Shown: positions 1-5,528, counted from the first letter of the stretch. The stretch: 8,690 bases of DNA from Hyphomonas sp. (GCA_024743015.1 JANSXJ010000141.1:1-8690), one strand, 5' to 3'. Notes: generated by a model from the letters alone, not told the origin. Numbers and translations are program-made.

Positions 1-341
1 AGGCGATAGACGAGGAAGCCGTGCTGACTTTGAACAATATTGTCGCCCGGTCGCAAATAGGCGCGGCCAAGCAATTGAAAGATTTCATCTGAGCCCGCAC
101 CGCAAACAATCCGTTCGGAATCAATACCATACTTGGTAGCAATCGCCTGCCGGAGCGCCGCGGCAGACCCGTCCGGGTAGAGCTCCATATGCTTGGCCGC
201 CTCGACAACTGCGGCCTGCGCAGCCGGGCTACACCCCAGCGGATTTTCGTTTGACGACAGCTTGTGCGCATCGACCAGCTTCTCACCACCTTTGTAAGGG
301 GTGATTTTAAGGATGTTCGGCAGTGGCTGCGGCCCAGTCAT
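1..341 (-). CDS. hisC: Histidinol-phosphate aminotransferase, N-terminal part (cut by window edge)
   Basis: PLP-dependent class I/II aminotransferase that converts imidazole-acetol phosphate to histidinol phosphate in histidine biosynthesis; some bacterial homologues also act on aromatic amino acids. About 113 N-terminal residues are visible. They carry the HisC hallmarks: an ITPYKGG segment near the N-terminus, SSNENPLG, a YPDG motif, a CGAGSDEI block (phosphate-binding region) and a final HGFLVY. The catalytic lysine lies beyond the window. I chose the ATG at 341 because a GGAG lies 6 bases upstream of it; an in-frame ATG at 353 would add four residues but has no clear ribosome binding site. 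The gene lies 50 bases downstream of the DUF2256-like gene in the same direction, so it may be read from the same transcript. Family assignment is firm; HisC versus a close aromatic aminotransferase cannot be settled from this fragment. Confidence 0.9.
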   Translation of the reverse strand, partial: MTGPQPLPNILKITPYKGGEKLVDAHKLSSNENPLGCSPAAQAAVVEAAKHMELYPDGSAAALRQAIATKYGIDSERIVCGAGSDEIFQLLGRAYLRPGDNIVQSQHGFLVYR

Positions 342-347
342 GCGGGT

Positions 348-351
348 CTCC
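348..351 (-). promoter_or_regulatory. Shine-Dalgarno GGAG that decides the hisC start
   Basis: On the minus strand a GGAG sits 6 bases before the ATG at 341 and overlaps the beginning of the alternative upstream ATG (353). No comparable motif precedes the upstream ATG. This favours the shorter hisC protein starting MTGPQP. Confidence 0.5.
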
Positions 352-391
352 ATAGTTGAGCGAGATGACCTGCCGCCTATGGCCGCGAAAA

Positions 392-547
392 TCAAGAGCC
401 TGCAGGTTTTGACCGCGCTGCGGTTCGGCACCTTTTCGAGCAATATTTCACCTGGTCCCAATCGCGCGCCCATTTTTTTCGCCAGGCGAACGGACGCTGG
501 CATGTCGGGCAGATCTTCTCAGGCAAGTTTGGTTTTTGGTGCGCCAA
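392..547 (-). CDS. DUF2256-type small zinc-finger protein, 51 aa, TTG start
   Basis: A 51-residue basic protein starting [16 protein letters not shown]. The core reads C13-x2-C16, then RPFAWRKKW (18-26), then a D-x-V-x-YCSKRC block with C36 and C40. This matches the DUF2256 family as I remember it (CPxCxRPFxWRKKW ... YCSxRC). The two Cys pairs (Cx2C and Cx3C) suggest a small treble-clef-like zinc site resembling YacG. No ATG is available in frame. The TTG at 547 gives the N-terminus usual for the family and lies only 7 bases after the stop of the FAD oxidoreductase gene, with a weak GAG upstream overlapping that stop, so translation is probably coupled. From memory, DUF2256 genes often neighbour flavoprotein or photolyase/cryptochrome genes, which fits here. 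Function is unknown; a nucleic-acid or partner-protein adaptor is only inference. Confidence 0.85.
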   Translation of the reverse strand: MAHQKPNLPEKICPTCQRPFAWRKKWARDWDQVKYCSKRCRTAARSKPAGS

Positions 548-554
548 GACGGAC

Positions 555-1502
555 TCAGATCGCGTCGGCCAGGGCGTCGGCGCTTAGAAATGCCGCTTCG
601 ACTTTGCTGCCCAGGCACCAATCTCCGCACGCGGCGAGGTGAATCTCGCGATCCATCAAAAAGGGTTCCCCCAGCGCGGTCGCGGTCGCGGCGTAACGCC
701 ATCTGTGCAGAACCTGGTGCGATGCTGCGGAAAGGTCGATGCCGGCGAGATCGGATGCTGCCTTTAAGAGCATCACCTTCACCGCCTCAGGATCATCCTC
801 CAAATGCTGCTCTGCCCATGCATTGCTGGATTGAACCAGCACGGAAAACGGGTCCGGGCGTCCAGGTTTGGACGAATTGATCGCTATCCAGCCAACCGGC
901 GGCAGGCCGGATTTCAACGCGCTCCATGCAAGCTCAAGCGGGGCATCAAACCCGAGCATCAAGGCAAAACACCCCTGCATTTCAACCCGAGACAGTCGCT
1001 CCATGCCGCCAAAGCGCTCGGGAAACAGGGCCTCGGTTTGCGGGGCGGGCGCTGTAGAGATGACCCAGTCGAACGGCCCATATGTATCGCCAGAGGCCGC
1101 CTGAAGGCGCCAGCCCTCCGCGCCCCGCTCCAGCGCCTCGATCTTGCAGCCTGCGCGCACATCAAGGCCGTTCGCCAGTGACTTGCAAATGCCGTTCATG
1201 CCCGGCGTCGCAGCGAATTTCGCCTTGCCGGAGACTTTCGCGTCCCCTTCTAGATGGATTGTATCCGGCCACGCGGCGACGGTGCCTGCCTTCAAAAAGG
1301 GCTCCAGGAAGGTTCTGAACGCCTCGGTTTCGGCAGTGAAATATTGTGCGCCATGGTCGAACGCGAAGGGTGTCGCCCGGCGGGTCGACATCCGACCCCC
1401 GGGCCCACGCGCTTTTTCAAACACGGTGATCGAATGCGAGTCCGATAACCGCCGGGCCAGTGTCAGACCGGCCAGACCAGCCCCGATAATTGCGATGTTC
1501 AT
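555..1502 (-). CDS. Renalase-like NAD(P)/FAD-dependent oxidoreductase (COG3380 type)
   Basis: A 315-residue soluble flavoprotein. The N-terminal Rossmann motif is G7-A-G9-L-A-G12, followed by E29 at the end of the second strand (ribose contact) and the [11 protein letters not shown] segment at 32-42, then FDHGAQYF at 48-55. Near the C-terminus, [18 protein letters not shown] matches the second FAD-contacting motif of amine-oxidase and renalase-type proteins. No signal peptide is seen. Renalase-like enzymes oxidise off-pathway dihydro forms of NAD(P)H or related reduced substrates. The substrate here is not known, and general amine oxidase remains possible. Start: ATG 1502, with an AGAGAG-type purine stretch upstream. 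The gene directly precedes the DUF2256-like gene (7-base gap) and follows the PII gene after 66 bases holding a strong palindrome. Confidence 0.85.
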   Translation of the reverse strand: MNIAIIGAGLAGLTLARRLSDSHSITVFEKARGPGGRMSTRRATPFAFDHGAQYFTAETEAFRTFLEPFLKAGTVAAWPDTIHLEGDAKVSGKAKFAATPGMNGICKSLANGLDVRAGCKIEALERGAEGWRLQAASGDTYGPFDWVISTAPAPQTEALFPERFGGMERLSRVEMQGCFALMLGFDAPLELAWSALKSGLPPVGWIAINSSKPGRPDPFSVLVQSSNAWAEQHLEDDPEAVKVMLLKAASDLAGIDLSAASHQVLHRWRYAATATALGEPFLMDREIHLAACGDWCLGSKVEAAFLSADALADAI

Positions 1503-1517
1503 AATAGCTCTCTACTC

Positions 1518-1550
1518 GCTGCGCATTTGACATATGCCAAATCTCGCAGC
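1518..1550. promoter_or_regulatory. 33-bp interrupted palindrome with an FNR/FixK-like TTG-N8-CAA core
   Basis: Outer arms GCTGCG (1518-1523) and CGCAGC (1545-1550) flank an inner dyad at 1525-1542, ATTTG-A-CATATG-C-CAAAT, with one mismatched pair. The core TTGACATATGCCAA (1527-1540) has the TTG-N8-CAA shape used by FNR/FixK/NnrR-type regulators. It lies in the 66-base gap between the PII stop and the FAD oxidoreductase start, centred about 31 bases before that ATG. As RNA it would form a hairpin with a 6-base loop, but no T-run follows, so an intrinsic terminator is unlikely. Operator function is inference. Confidence 0.45.
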
Positions 1551-1568
1551 GGCAAAGAGGGTTTTCAG

Positions 1569-1913
1569 TTAGCTGCCAATGGCCTGCTCGTTACGCTCGC
1601 CTGTTCGGATACGCACCACGGTCTCGAGATCCGCCACAAAGACCTTGCCATCACCGATCGTGCCGGTATTGGCCGCGCCAGTGATCGCCTCAACGACACG
1701 TTCCAACTCAGCGCCGCTGCAAGCAACTTCGACTTTGACCTTGGGCAACAGGCGGACTTCATATTCCGCACCGCGATACACCTCGGTCTTGCCTTGCTGG
1801 CGGCCATAGCCCCGGACTTCAGAAACGGTCAGGCCAGAAACATCGGCCTCACCCAACGCATCGATCACAGCGTCAAGTCGGCTGGGTTTGAAGATTGCGG
1901 TTACGAGTTTCAT
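1569..1913 (-). CDS. PII nitrogen regulatory protein (GlnB/GlnK family)
   Basis: A 114-residue PII signal protein. The family forms cytoplasmic trimers that sense ATP/ADP and 2-oxoglutarate and control ammonium uptake and assimilation. Conserved residues are present at standard PII positions: T29, G35, G37, R38, Q39, the T-loop YRGAEY with Y51 (the uridylylation site), K58, the IGDGK block with G87, G89 and K90, and R101/R103 in the VRIRTGER motif. All nucleotide-contact positions look intact, so it should be functional. Positions 54 and 55 are R and L, where GlnB and GlnK usually have D or N followed by F. No amtB or glnA is next to it; instead its ATG overlaps the stop of a methyltransferase gene by 4 bases. 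I leave the symbol blank because glnB and glnK cannot be told apart here. Confidence 0.93.
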   Translation of the reverse strand: MKLVTAIFKPSRLDAVIDALGEADVSGLTVSEVRGYGRQQGKTEVYRGAEYEVRLLPKVKVEVACSGAELERVVEAITGAANTGTIGDGKVFVADLETVVRIRTGERNEQAIGS

Positions 1914-2749
1914 GTTTCCCCGGCTCCAGTAGTTTCGTTGCGTATAGGCCTATCGGCTCTTCTCATAAGGTCAATCGCTGTATTTTCAACAGGCTGCGCC
2001 GCCTGTCGCCCTGCCAGTTTTCTAGGCATGACAGGCTTCGGTTTGCCCGCCTTTACAGCTTTCGTGACGGGCGCTGCCGCGCTGCCGCCCGGTTTGGAGT
2101 AAAGCCGCTTCACGGCCTCGACCAGCACAACGCCGCCCAATCCCGGCAGAACCAGCTCGCCAGCGCGCTCCCAGGACTTGGACGCGCTGGTAATCAAACG
2201 CCAATCGAGCGGTGGCATATGCACCGCAGTTGTGCTGGCGGTGACCTGAAACAGGCTGTCATTCAGGAACCGAACCAGCTGTTGCCGCGTCCAGGGGCGG
2301 CCATGTCCGAACGGCTTATTATCGGCGAGCGACCACATGCTGCGCCGATTGGTCACGGCCACAACAATGCGCCCCTCCGGTGCCAGGACCCGCCAGGCTT
2401 CACGTAGGAGCTGGCGCGGACTGTCAGCCTCTTCCAGCGCGTGCAACAGGAAAACGCGATCAAACAGGCCTTCCGGGAATGGCAGTCTGTGCTCAGGCAC
2501 GCTGCAGAGAATCTGCCCTTTTTCCGAGGTGTGCCGCACCGACCCGATCTCTTCCGGAACCGCGCCCACACACGTTGCCGCATCATTCTGCCAAAGTGAC
2601 AGCAAAGGGCCGGGAAACCCGATCCCGAGCACGCGCATGCCATCGCAAGGCCCCCAGAGGTCCAGCATGCGGGCGCCCATCAAACGCGCGGCTGATCCGC
2701 CCAATCGCGATTGATAAAAAGCTTCGAGGGTTGCCGCGGGCTGGCGCAT
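1910..2749 (-). CDS. Class I SAM-dependent methyltransferase (Methyltransf_11 type)
   Basis: A 279-residue protein with a Rossmann methyltransferase core. Motif I is degenerate, RVLGIGFPGP at 39-48. A LPFPEGLFDRVFLLHALEEADSP segment follows at about 89-111 (motif II region), then LLREAWRVLAPEGRIVVAV at about 114-132, typical of Methyltransf_11 proteins. No ubiE, bioC or cobalamin-specific signature is recognisable, so the substrate is unknown. The C-terminal third (about 215-270) is rich in K, R, P and A, looks disordered and lies outside the fold. Start: ATG 2749, with only a weak purine stretch upstream. The gene diverges from gloB across 47 bases, so the promoters must be packed tightly or overlap the coding ends. 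Its TGA overlaps the PII ATG (ATGA, 1910-1913), pointing to coupled translation. Confidence 0.82.
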   Translation of the reverse strand: MRQPAATLEAFYQSRLGGSAARLMGARMLDLWGPCDGMRVLGIGFPGPLLSLWQNDAATCVGAVPEEIGSVRHTSEKGQILCSVPEHRLPFPEGLFDRVFLLHALEEADSPRQLLREAWRVLAPEGRIVVAVTNRRSMWSLADNKPFGHGRPWTRQQLVRFLNDSLFQVTASTTAVHMPPLDWRLITSASKSWERAGELVLPGLGGVVLVEAVKRLYSKPGGSAAAPVTKAVKAGKPKPVMPRKLAGRQAAQPVENTAIDLMRRADRPIRNETTGAGET

Positions 2750-2796
2750 ATGGCTCTAGTCTTTCAATTCTATATTCACCGTGGAGAGATGGGATC

Positions 2797-3558
2797 ATGC
2801 TGACCATACATCAATTCCCCTGCTTGAATGATAATTATGGCTACCTCGCTCACGATCCAGTATCGGGCGAAACGGCAGCGATCGATACGCCGGACGCAGA
2901 CAAGTATATGGCCGAGGCCGCGGCCAAAGGCTGGACCATAACGGCGATCTGGAACACGCACTGGCACCCGGACCATGCCGGCGGAAACCTGAAGATAAAA
3001 GACGCCACGGGTTGCACCATTATCGGGCCCAGAGGCGAAGCCGAGAAAATCCCCGGCATCGACCGCGCCGTCGGCGGCGGCGACACGGTTGCTCTGGGCG
3101 GAGTGGACGCGGCGGTCATCGATGTCCCCGGCCACACGCTTGGCCACATCGCCTTTCATATCGCAGCCGCCAAAACCGCCTTTGTCGGCGACGCGGTGTT
3201 CGCACTTGGCTGCGGACGCGTTTTTGAGGGCGACATGGCGATGATGTGGGCGTCGATGCAGGCGATCAAGGCGCTCCCGCCCGAAACGACGCTGTACTGC
3301 GCACACGAGTATACGCAGGCCAATGCCCGCTTCGCCGAGACCATCGAGACCGACAATACGGCGCTGGCGGACTATATTGCCGAAATTGATGAAAAGCGGG
3401 CCCGAGGCGAACGTACCGTACCTATGGGCCTCGCCCGGGAGCTTGAGACCAACCCTTTCCTGCGCGCGGATGTGGCGTCGCTTCAGGCCGCAATGGGCCA
3501 TCCCGGCGACGCCGCTGCGACCTTTGGTGAGATCCGCGGACGCAAGGACCGGTTCTAG
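2797..3558 (+). CDS. gloB: Hydroxyacylglutathione hydrolase (glyoxalase II)
   Basis: Hydrolyses S-lactoylglutathione to lactate and glutathione, the second step of methylglyoxal detoxification. The 253 residues match the usual bacterial length. The metallo-beta-lactamase metal site is complete: H55-x-H57-x-D59-H60 in THWHPDHAGG, H113 in VPGHTLGH, D132 in VGDAVF and H170 in LYCAHEYT. The C-terminal substrate region also fits (LYCAHEYTQAN, ELETNPFLR, and a terminal RGRKDRF). Start: ATG 2797, preceded by GGAG ten bases upstream; the open frame extends further upstream, but that part overlaps the divergent methyltransferase gene and has no homology to the family. It is the first gene of a tight run with the cupin and pgsA genes. 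Confidence 0.95.
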   Translation: MLTIHQFPCLNDNYGYLAHDPVSGETAAIDTPDADKYMAEAAAKGWTITAIWNTHWHPDHAGGNLKIKDATGCTIIGPRGEAEKIPGIDRAVGGGDTVALGGVDAAVIDVPGHTLGHIAFHIAAAKTAFVGDAVFALGCGRVFEGDMAMMWASMQAIKALPPETTLYCAHEYTQANARFAETIETDNTALADYIAEIDEKRARGERTVPMGLARELETNPFLRADVASLQAAMGHPGDAAATFGEIRGRKDRF

Positions 3559-3999
3559 GTGGCGGCGCTCTCCGGTGATCTCGGCGCGAATGAGATTATT
3601 CGCCTGCTGGGCATGCAGCCACATCCCGAGGGTGGACACTATGCCGAAACCTTCCGCGCGAGCGGGGAGGGCAGGGCGTCCTCAACCGCGATCTATTACC
3701 TGTTGCAAGCCGATGAAGTCTCTGCCTGGCACCGGATTGATGCCGACGAGCACTGGCTGTGGCACGCGGGCGGTCCGCTTGCGCTGACGCTTTCGCCGGT
3801 ACACGGCAAAGGCGCGAGCGCGCACACGCTCGGCCCGGATCTGCGGGCCGGGCAACGCCCGCAACTCACGATCCCGGCTCAGCATTGGCAGACGGCTGAA
3901 AGCCTCGGCGCGTGGAGCCTGGTTTCTTGCATTGTCGCGCCGGGTTTTGAGTTTTCCGGATTCGAGCTCGCTCCGCGCGATTGGCGCCCGCAAGTGTGA
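3559..3999 (+). CDS. DUF985-type cupin protein
   Basis: A 146-residue cupin of the Cupin_5/DUF985 family. The visible hallmarks are HPEGGHY at 22-28, STAIYYLL at about 42-49, WHRIDADEHW at about 57-66 with histidine and acidic candidates for a metal site, and the C-terminal VAPGFEFSGFEL at 126-137. Family members form small beta-barrels; the biochemical role is not established, and epimerase- or sugar-related roles have been suggested for relatives. Start: GTG at 3559, directly after the gloB TAG with no spacer, with AAGGA ten bases upstream inside the gloB end. The stop overlaps the next start (TGATG). Position in the gloB run implies co-expression, not necessarily a glyoxal role. Confidence 0.88.
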   Translation: MAALSGDLGANEIIRLLGMQPHPEGGHYAETFRASGEGRASSTAIYYLLQADEVSAWHRIDADEHWLWHAGGPLALTLSPVHGKGASAHTLGPDLRAGQRPQLTIPAQHWQTAESLGAWSLVSCIVAPGFEFSGFELAPRDWRPQV

Positions 4000-4565
4000 T
4001 GAGCCAGCCACGTTCCTACTCGTGGGTTCCAAATGCACTCACGCTGTCACGGTGCGGCCTGGCCTTTTGGGTCGGGTGGCTAAGCTATACGCAACCCGCC
4101 CTATCGATCTGGCCATTCATCGCCTTTGTCGGCGTCGCGCTGACCGACTTTATTGACGGATACGCCGCGCGGCGGCTGAACGCGGTTTCGGCGTTCGGCG
4201 CATTCCTCGACCCAATCGCTGACAAATTGCTGGTGGGCATCAGCCTCGCAGCCCTGACCGTCACCCGCGACGGCGTGTTGGCACTCTTGATTCCGACGCT
4301 GGTCATTGTCGTACGCGACCTCACCGCGACGGGATTGCGCCTGATCCCTGAGGTCGACATGCCAGTCTCGCAGCTCGCGAAATGGAAGACAGCGATCGAG
4401 ATGCTGGGGATTGGCGCATTATTACTCGCAAACGCCCTTGGTCGTGCGGAGCTATGGGTCGCAGGCCTCATCCTGGTCTGGATCGCAGCGAGCCTCGCTG
4501 TCTATACGCTTGGCCTCTATGTCGGCGCGCTCATCGCCAACCAAAACGACCGCGCCAGCAAATAG
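3999..4565 (+). CDS. pgsA: CDP-alcohol phosphatidyltransferase, probable phosphatidylglycerophosphate synthase
   Basis: An integral membrane enzyme of 188 residues. The CDP-alcohol phosphatidyltransferase signature is complete: D50-x2-D53-G54-x2-A57-R58-x8-G67-x3-D71-x3-D75. VPNALTLSR near the N-terminus, VRDLTATGLR at about 105-114 and LAKWKT at about 126-131 resemble PgsA, which joins CDP-diacylglycerol and glycerol 3-phosphate on the way to phosphatidylglycerol and cardiolipin. Several hydrophobic segments (about 19-30, 37-49, 77-88, 93-106, 135-146, 152-180) fit a multi-pass protein. Start: ATG 3999, overlapping the cupin stop as TGATG; an in-frame TTG at 3981 would add six residues but is less likely. 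A phosphatidylcholine- or phosphatidylserine-type synthase is a less likely alternative given the motifs and length. Confidence 0.85.
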   Translation: MSQPRSYSWVPNALTLSRCGLAFWVGWLSYTQPALSIWPFIAFVGVALTDFIDGYAARRLNAVSAFGAFLDPIADKLLVGISLAALTVTRDGVLALLIPTLVIVVRDLTATGLRLIPEVDMPVSQLAKWKTAIEMLGIGALLLANALGRAELWVAGLILVWIAASLAVYTLGLYVGALIANQNDRASK

Positions 4566-4574
4566 CGCGGTCGT
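4546..4574 (+). terminator. Hairpin overlapping the pgsA stop, possible terminator
   Basis: Perfect 10-base arms ACGACCGCGC (4546-4555) and GCGCGGTCGT (4565-4574) enclose a 9-base loop that holds the pgsA stop codon. The plus strand continues CTCGTT with no clean T-run, so termination may be weak or Rho-assisted. On the minus strand four Ts follow the stem, but no minus-strand gene ends here. It sits where the gloB-cupin-pgsA transcript should end. Confidence 0.5.
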
Positions 4575-4585
4575 CTCGTTCCGGG

Positions 4586-4622
4586 CCAGCGCGCCATAAA
4601 GGGGGAGGAATAACCGCGCTGG
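4586..4622 (+). other. Stem-loop with a purine-rich GGGGGAGGAA loop
   Basis: Perfect 8-base arms CCAGCGCG (4586-4593) and CGCGCTGG (4615-4622) enclose a 21-base loop containing GGGGGAGGAA. The loop looks like a strong Shine-Dalgarno, but no plausible reading frame starts at a proper distance. It is 11 bases after the pgsA hairpin. It could be part of a pgsA 3' untranslated region or of a small RNA; no function is proven. Confidence 0.4.
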
Positions 4623-4637
4623 TTGCCTGCAATTCAC

Positions 4638-4659
4638 GCCGGAAAAGGGGACGTCCGGC
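4638..4659 (+). other. Second stem-loop with a G-rich loop
   Basis: Arms GCCGGA (4638-4643) and TCCGGC (4654-4659) enclose the 10-base loop AAAGGGGACG. With the preceding hairpin this makes two consecutive structures exposing GGA in single-stranded loops. The remaining spacer from 4660 to 4768 is more AT-rich around 4686-4717 (possible promoter region for the small membrane gene), but I see no clear -35/-10 pair. Confidence 0.3.
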
Positions 4660-4768
4660 ATGGCTGTCTATTTGGCATGTGAGGCTTTAACGCCCGTTTA
4701 ATTTTCCCGCCTAAATTGTGCCACCCGCCGATCCAAATGGTGCCCGGATTGCCGGTCAAACAGGTCTC

Positions 4769-4867
4769 ATGAAACGGATTTGGCATCGATACGGGCTACA
4801 TTTACTTTTGCTGGCGGCGATCGTCTTTATGACAATGCCGGCTTTGTTCGCCTTTGCCGGTGCCTGA
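4769..4867 (+). CDS. Putative 32-aa single-pass membrane peptide
   Basis: An ATG at 4769 opens a 32-residue frame, MKRIWHRYGL then a hydrophobic run LHLLLLAAIVF, MTMPALFAFAGA, ending at TGA 4865-4867. The N-terminus is positively charged (K2, R3, R7) and residues about 9-31 are almost wholly apolar, giving an N-in membrane anchor or a bare signal-peptide-like peptide. The ribosome binding site is weak (AGG four bases before the ATG). The TGA abuts the stop of the convergent Nudix gene with no base between, making the palindrome TGATCA. I do not recognise a family. It could be a chance frame, but composition and position argue for a real small gene. Confidence 0.45.
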   Translation: MKRIWHRYGLHLLLLAAIVFMTMPALFAFAGA

Positions 4868-5392
4868 TCACCACATCAGGGACTGAGGTTCACCCTCAAC
4901 CATTTCAAGCAACCGCCGCTGTGTTCCAGGCGTCACCTCCTCCGGCAAAGCGCTTGGATCGCACCAGATAATCTCGGAAATCTCTCGCCCAATCGGGTCG
5001 CCGCAAGAGACCCAGTCCTGGCTGCGAATACGATACAGCAGGACATGATCGTTTCTGAAGACGTGGTGGTTGGAAAATACGCCAAGCAATTCCGGATTGC
5101 CGGTAACCCTCACGCCGCCTTCTTCTTCCAGCTCTCGGCGTAGCGACAATTCGGTGGTCTCTCCGCGCTCAACCCCACCGCCTGGCAGGAACAATCCCTT
5201 GGTGTAGGTGTGCCGCACCAGCAGAATTTGCCCGTGTGCATCTTCAACGATCCCTCGCACCCCGAGCGTCATAGGCCGTGACAGGCGAAACCAGGTCCGA
5301 AACAGCTGGGATCTCAGGTCAAACAAGATGCGACACCACGTTTTCAGTTTCAGGGCTCGCCAAATCGATAAAGACAGTCTAACAGGACGCAA
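4868..5392 (-). CDS. Nudix hydrolase
   Basis: A hydrolase of nucleoside-diphosphate-linked compounds, substrate not predictable. The Nudix box is exact at about 73-95: G-x5-E-x7-R-E-L-x-E-E-x-G-V in the GGVERGETTELSLRRELEEEGGV segment. It is preceded by LGVRGIVEDAHGQILLVRHTY and LFLPGG, typical of the family. The length with the chosen start is 174 residues. No ATG occurs before M41; the earliest in-frame start is TTG 5392 and another TTG lies at 5326. I keep an upstream start because the LFRTWFRLSRPMTLGVRG stretch looks family-like and would be split by starting at M41, but neither TTG has a clear ribosome binding site. The gene is divergent from the small membrane gene at 5415, 22 bases away. 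Confidence 0.85.
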   Translation of the reverse strand: MRPVRLSLSIWRALKLKTWCRILFDLRSQLFRTWFRLSRPMTLGVRGIVEDAHGQILLVRHTYTKGLFLPGGGVERGETTELSLRRELEEEGGVRVTGNPELLGVFSNHHVFRNDHVLLYRIRSQDWVSCGDPIGREISEIIWCDPSALPEEVTPGTQRRLLEMVEGEPQSLMW

Positions 5393-5414
5393 GGTTTATT
5401 GAGGGGCTGTCGCC

Positions 5415-5501
5415 ATGATCCACGCATCTATCTGGGCCATTCTGGCAACTGTAGCTGTTTTTGGAATTCTCAATCTGATCGATTTCCGTCGGATCGACTA
5501 A
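5415..5501 (+). CDS. Putative 28-aa single-pass membrane peptide leading the SDR gene
   Basis: A 28-residue frame, MIHASIWAILATVAVFGI followed by LNLIDFRRID, ends at TAA 5499-5501. It has a strong GAGGGG ribosome binding site (5401-5406) eight bases before the ATG, one apolar helix at about 5-22, and a charged C-terminal tail with two arginines, so the tail is expected in the cytoplasm. It precedes the SDR gene by 33 bases in the same direction and is likely on the same transcript. I do not recognise a family with certainty. The good ribosome binding site, clean membrane helix and operon position make it a credible small protein. Confidence 0.6.
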   Translation: MIHASIWAILATVAVFGILNLIDFRRID

Positions 5502-5522
5502 GCGGAATATCCTCGCCGACAT

Positions 5523-5528
5523 AGGAGG
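5523..5528 (+). promoter_or_regulatory. Consensus AGGAGG that decides the GTG start of the SDR gene
   Basis: A full AGGAGG lies six bases before the GTG at 5535. This fixes a GTG start for the SDR protein rather than any later ATG. Confidence 0.75.

Noticed and set aside
1518..1550. Reading the palindrome as an intrinsic terminator of the methyltransferase-PII transcript.
   Set aside because: On the minus strand the stem is followed by GAGTAGAG, with no run of Ts.
2731..2776. Possible -35/-10 boxes for gloB (TTGCCG, TATATT) in the divergent gap.
   Set aside because: No pair has acceptable spacing, and TATATT would put the RNA start on top of the ribosome binding site.
2380..2796. Open upstream extension of the gloB frame that would add about 139 residues.
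   Set aside because: It overlaps the divergent methyltransferase on the other strand, does not resemble glyoxalase II, and the internal ATG at 2797 with GGAG upstream gives the normal family length.
2776..3639. Long minus-strand open frame opposite gloB.
   Set aside because: It is a codon-bias shadow of gloB: its sequence has no family features and the plus-strand protein has a full set of catalytic residues.
4622..4681. A TTG-initiated frame of about 19 codons after the GGGGGAGG stretch.
   Set aside because: The spacing from the purine stretch is about 14 bases, the stretch lies in a hairpin loop, and the peptide has no recognisable features.
4670..4786. The 9-mer ATTTGGCAT occurs at 4670 and 4778, and in reverse at 1534-1542.
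   Set aside because: Only the copy at 1534 is part of a dyad. The other two have no second half-site, and one lies inside the small membrane frame. Three copies of some 9-mer can arise by chance in this length.
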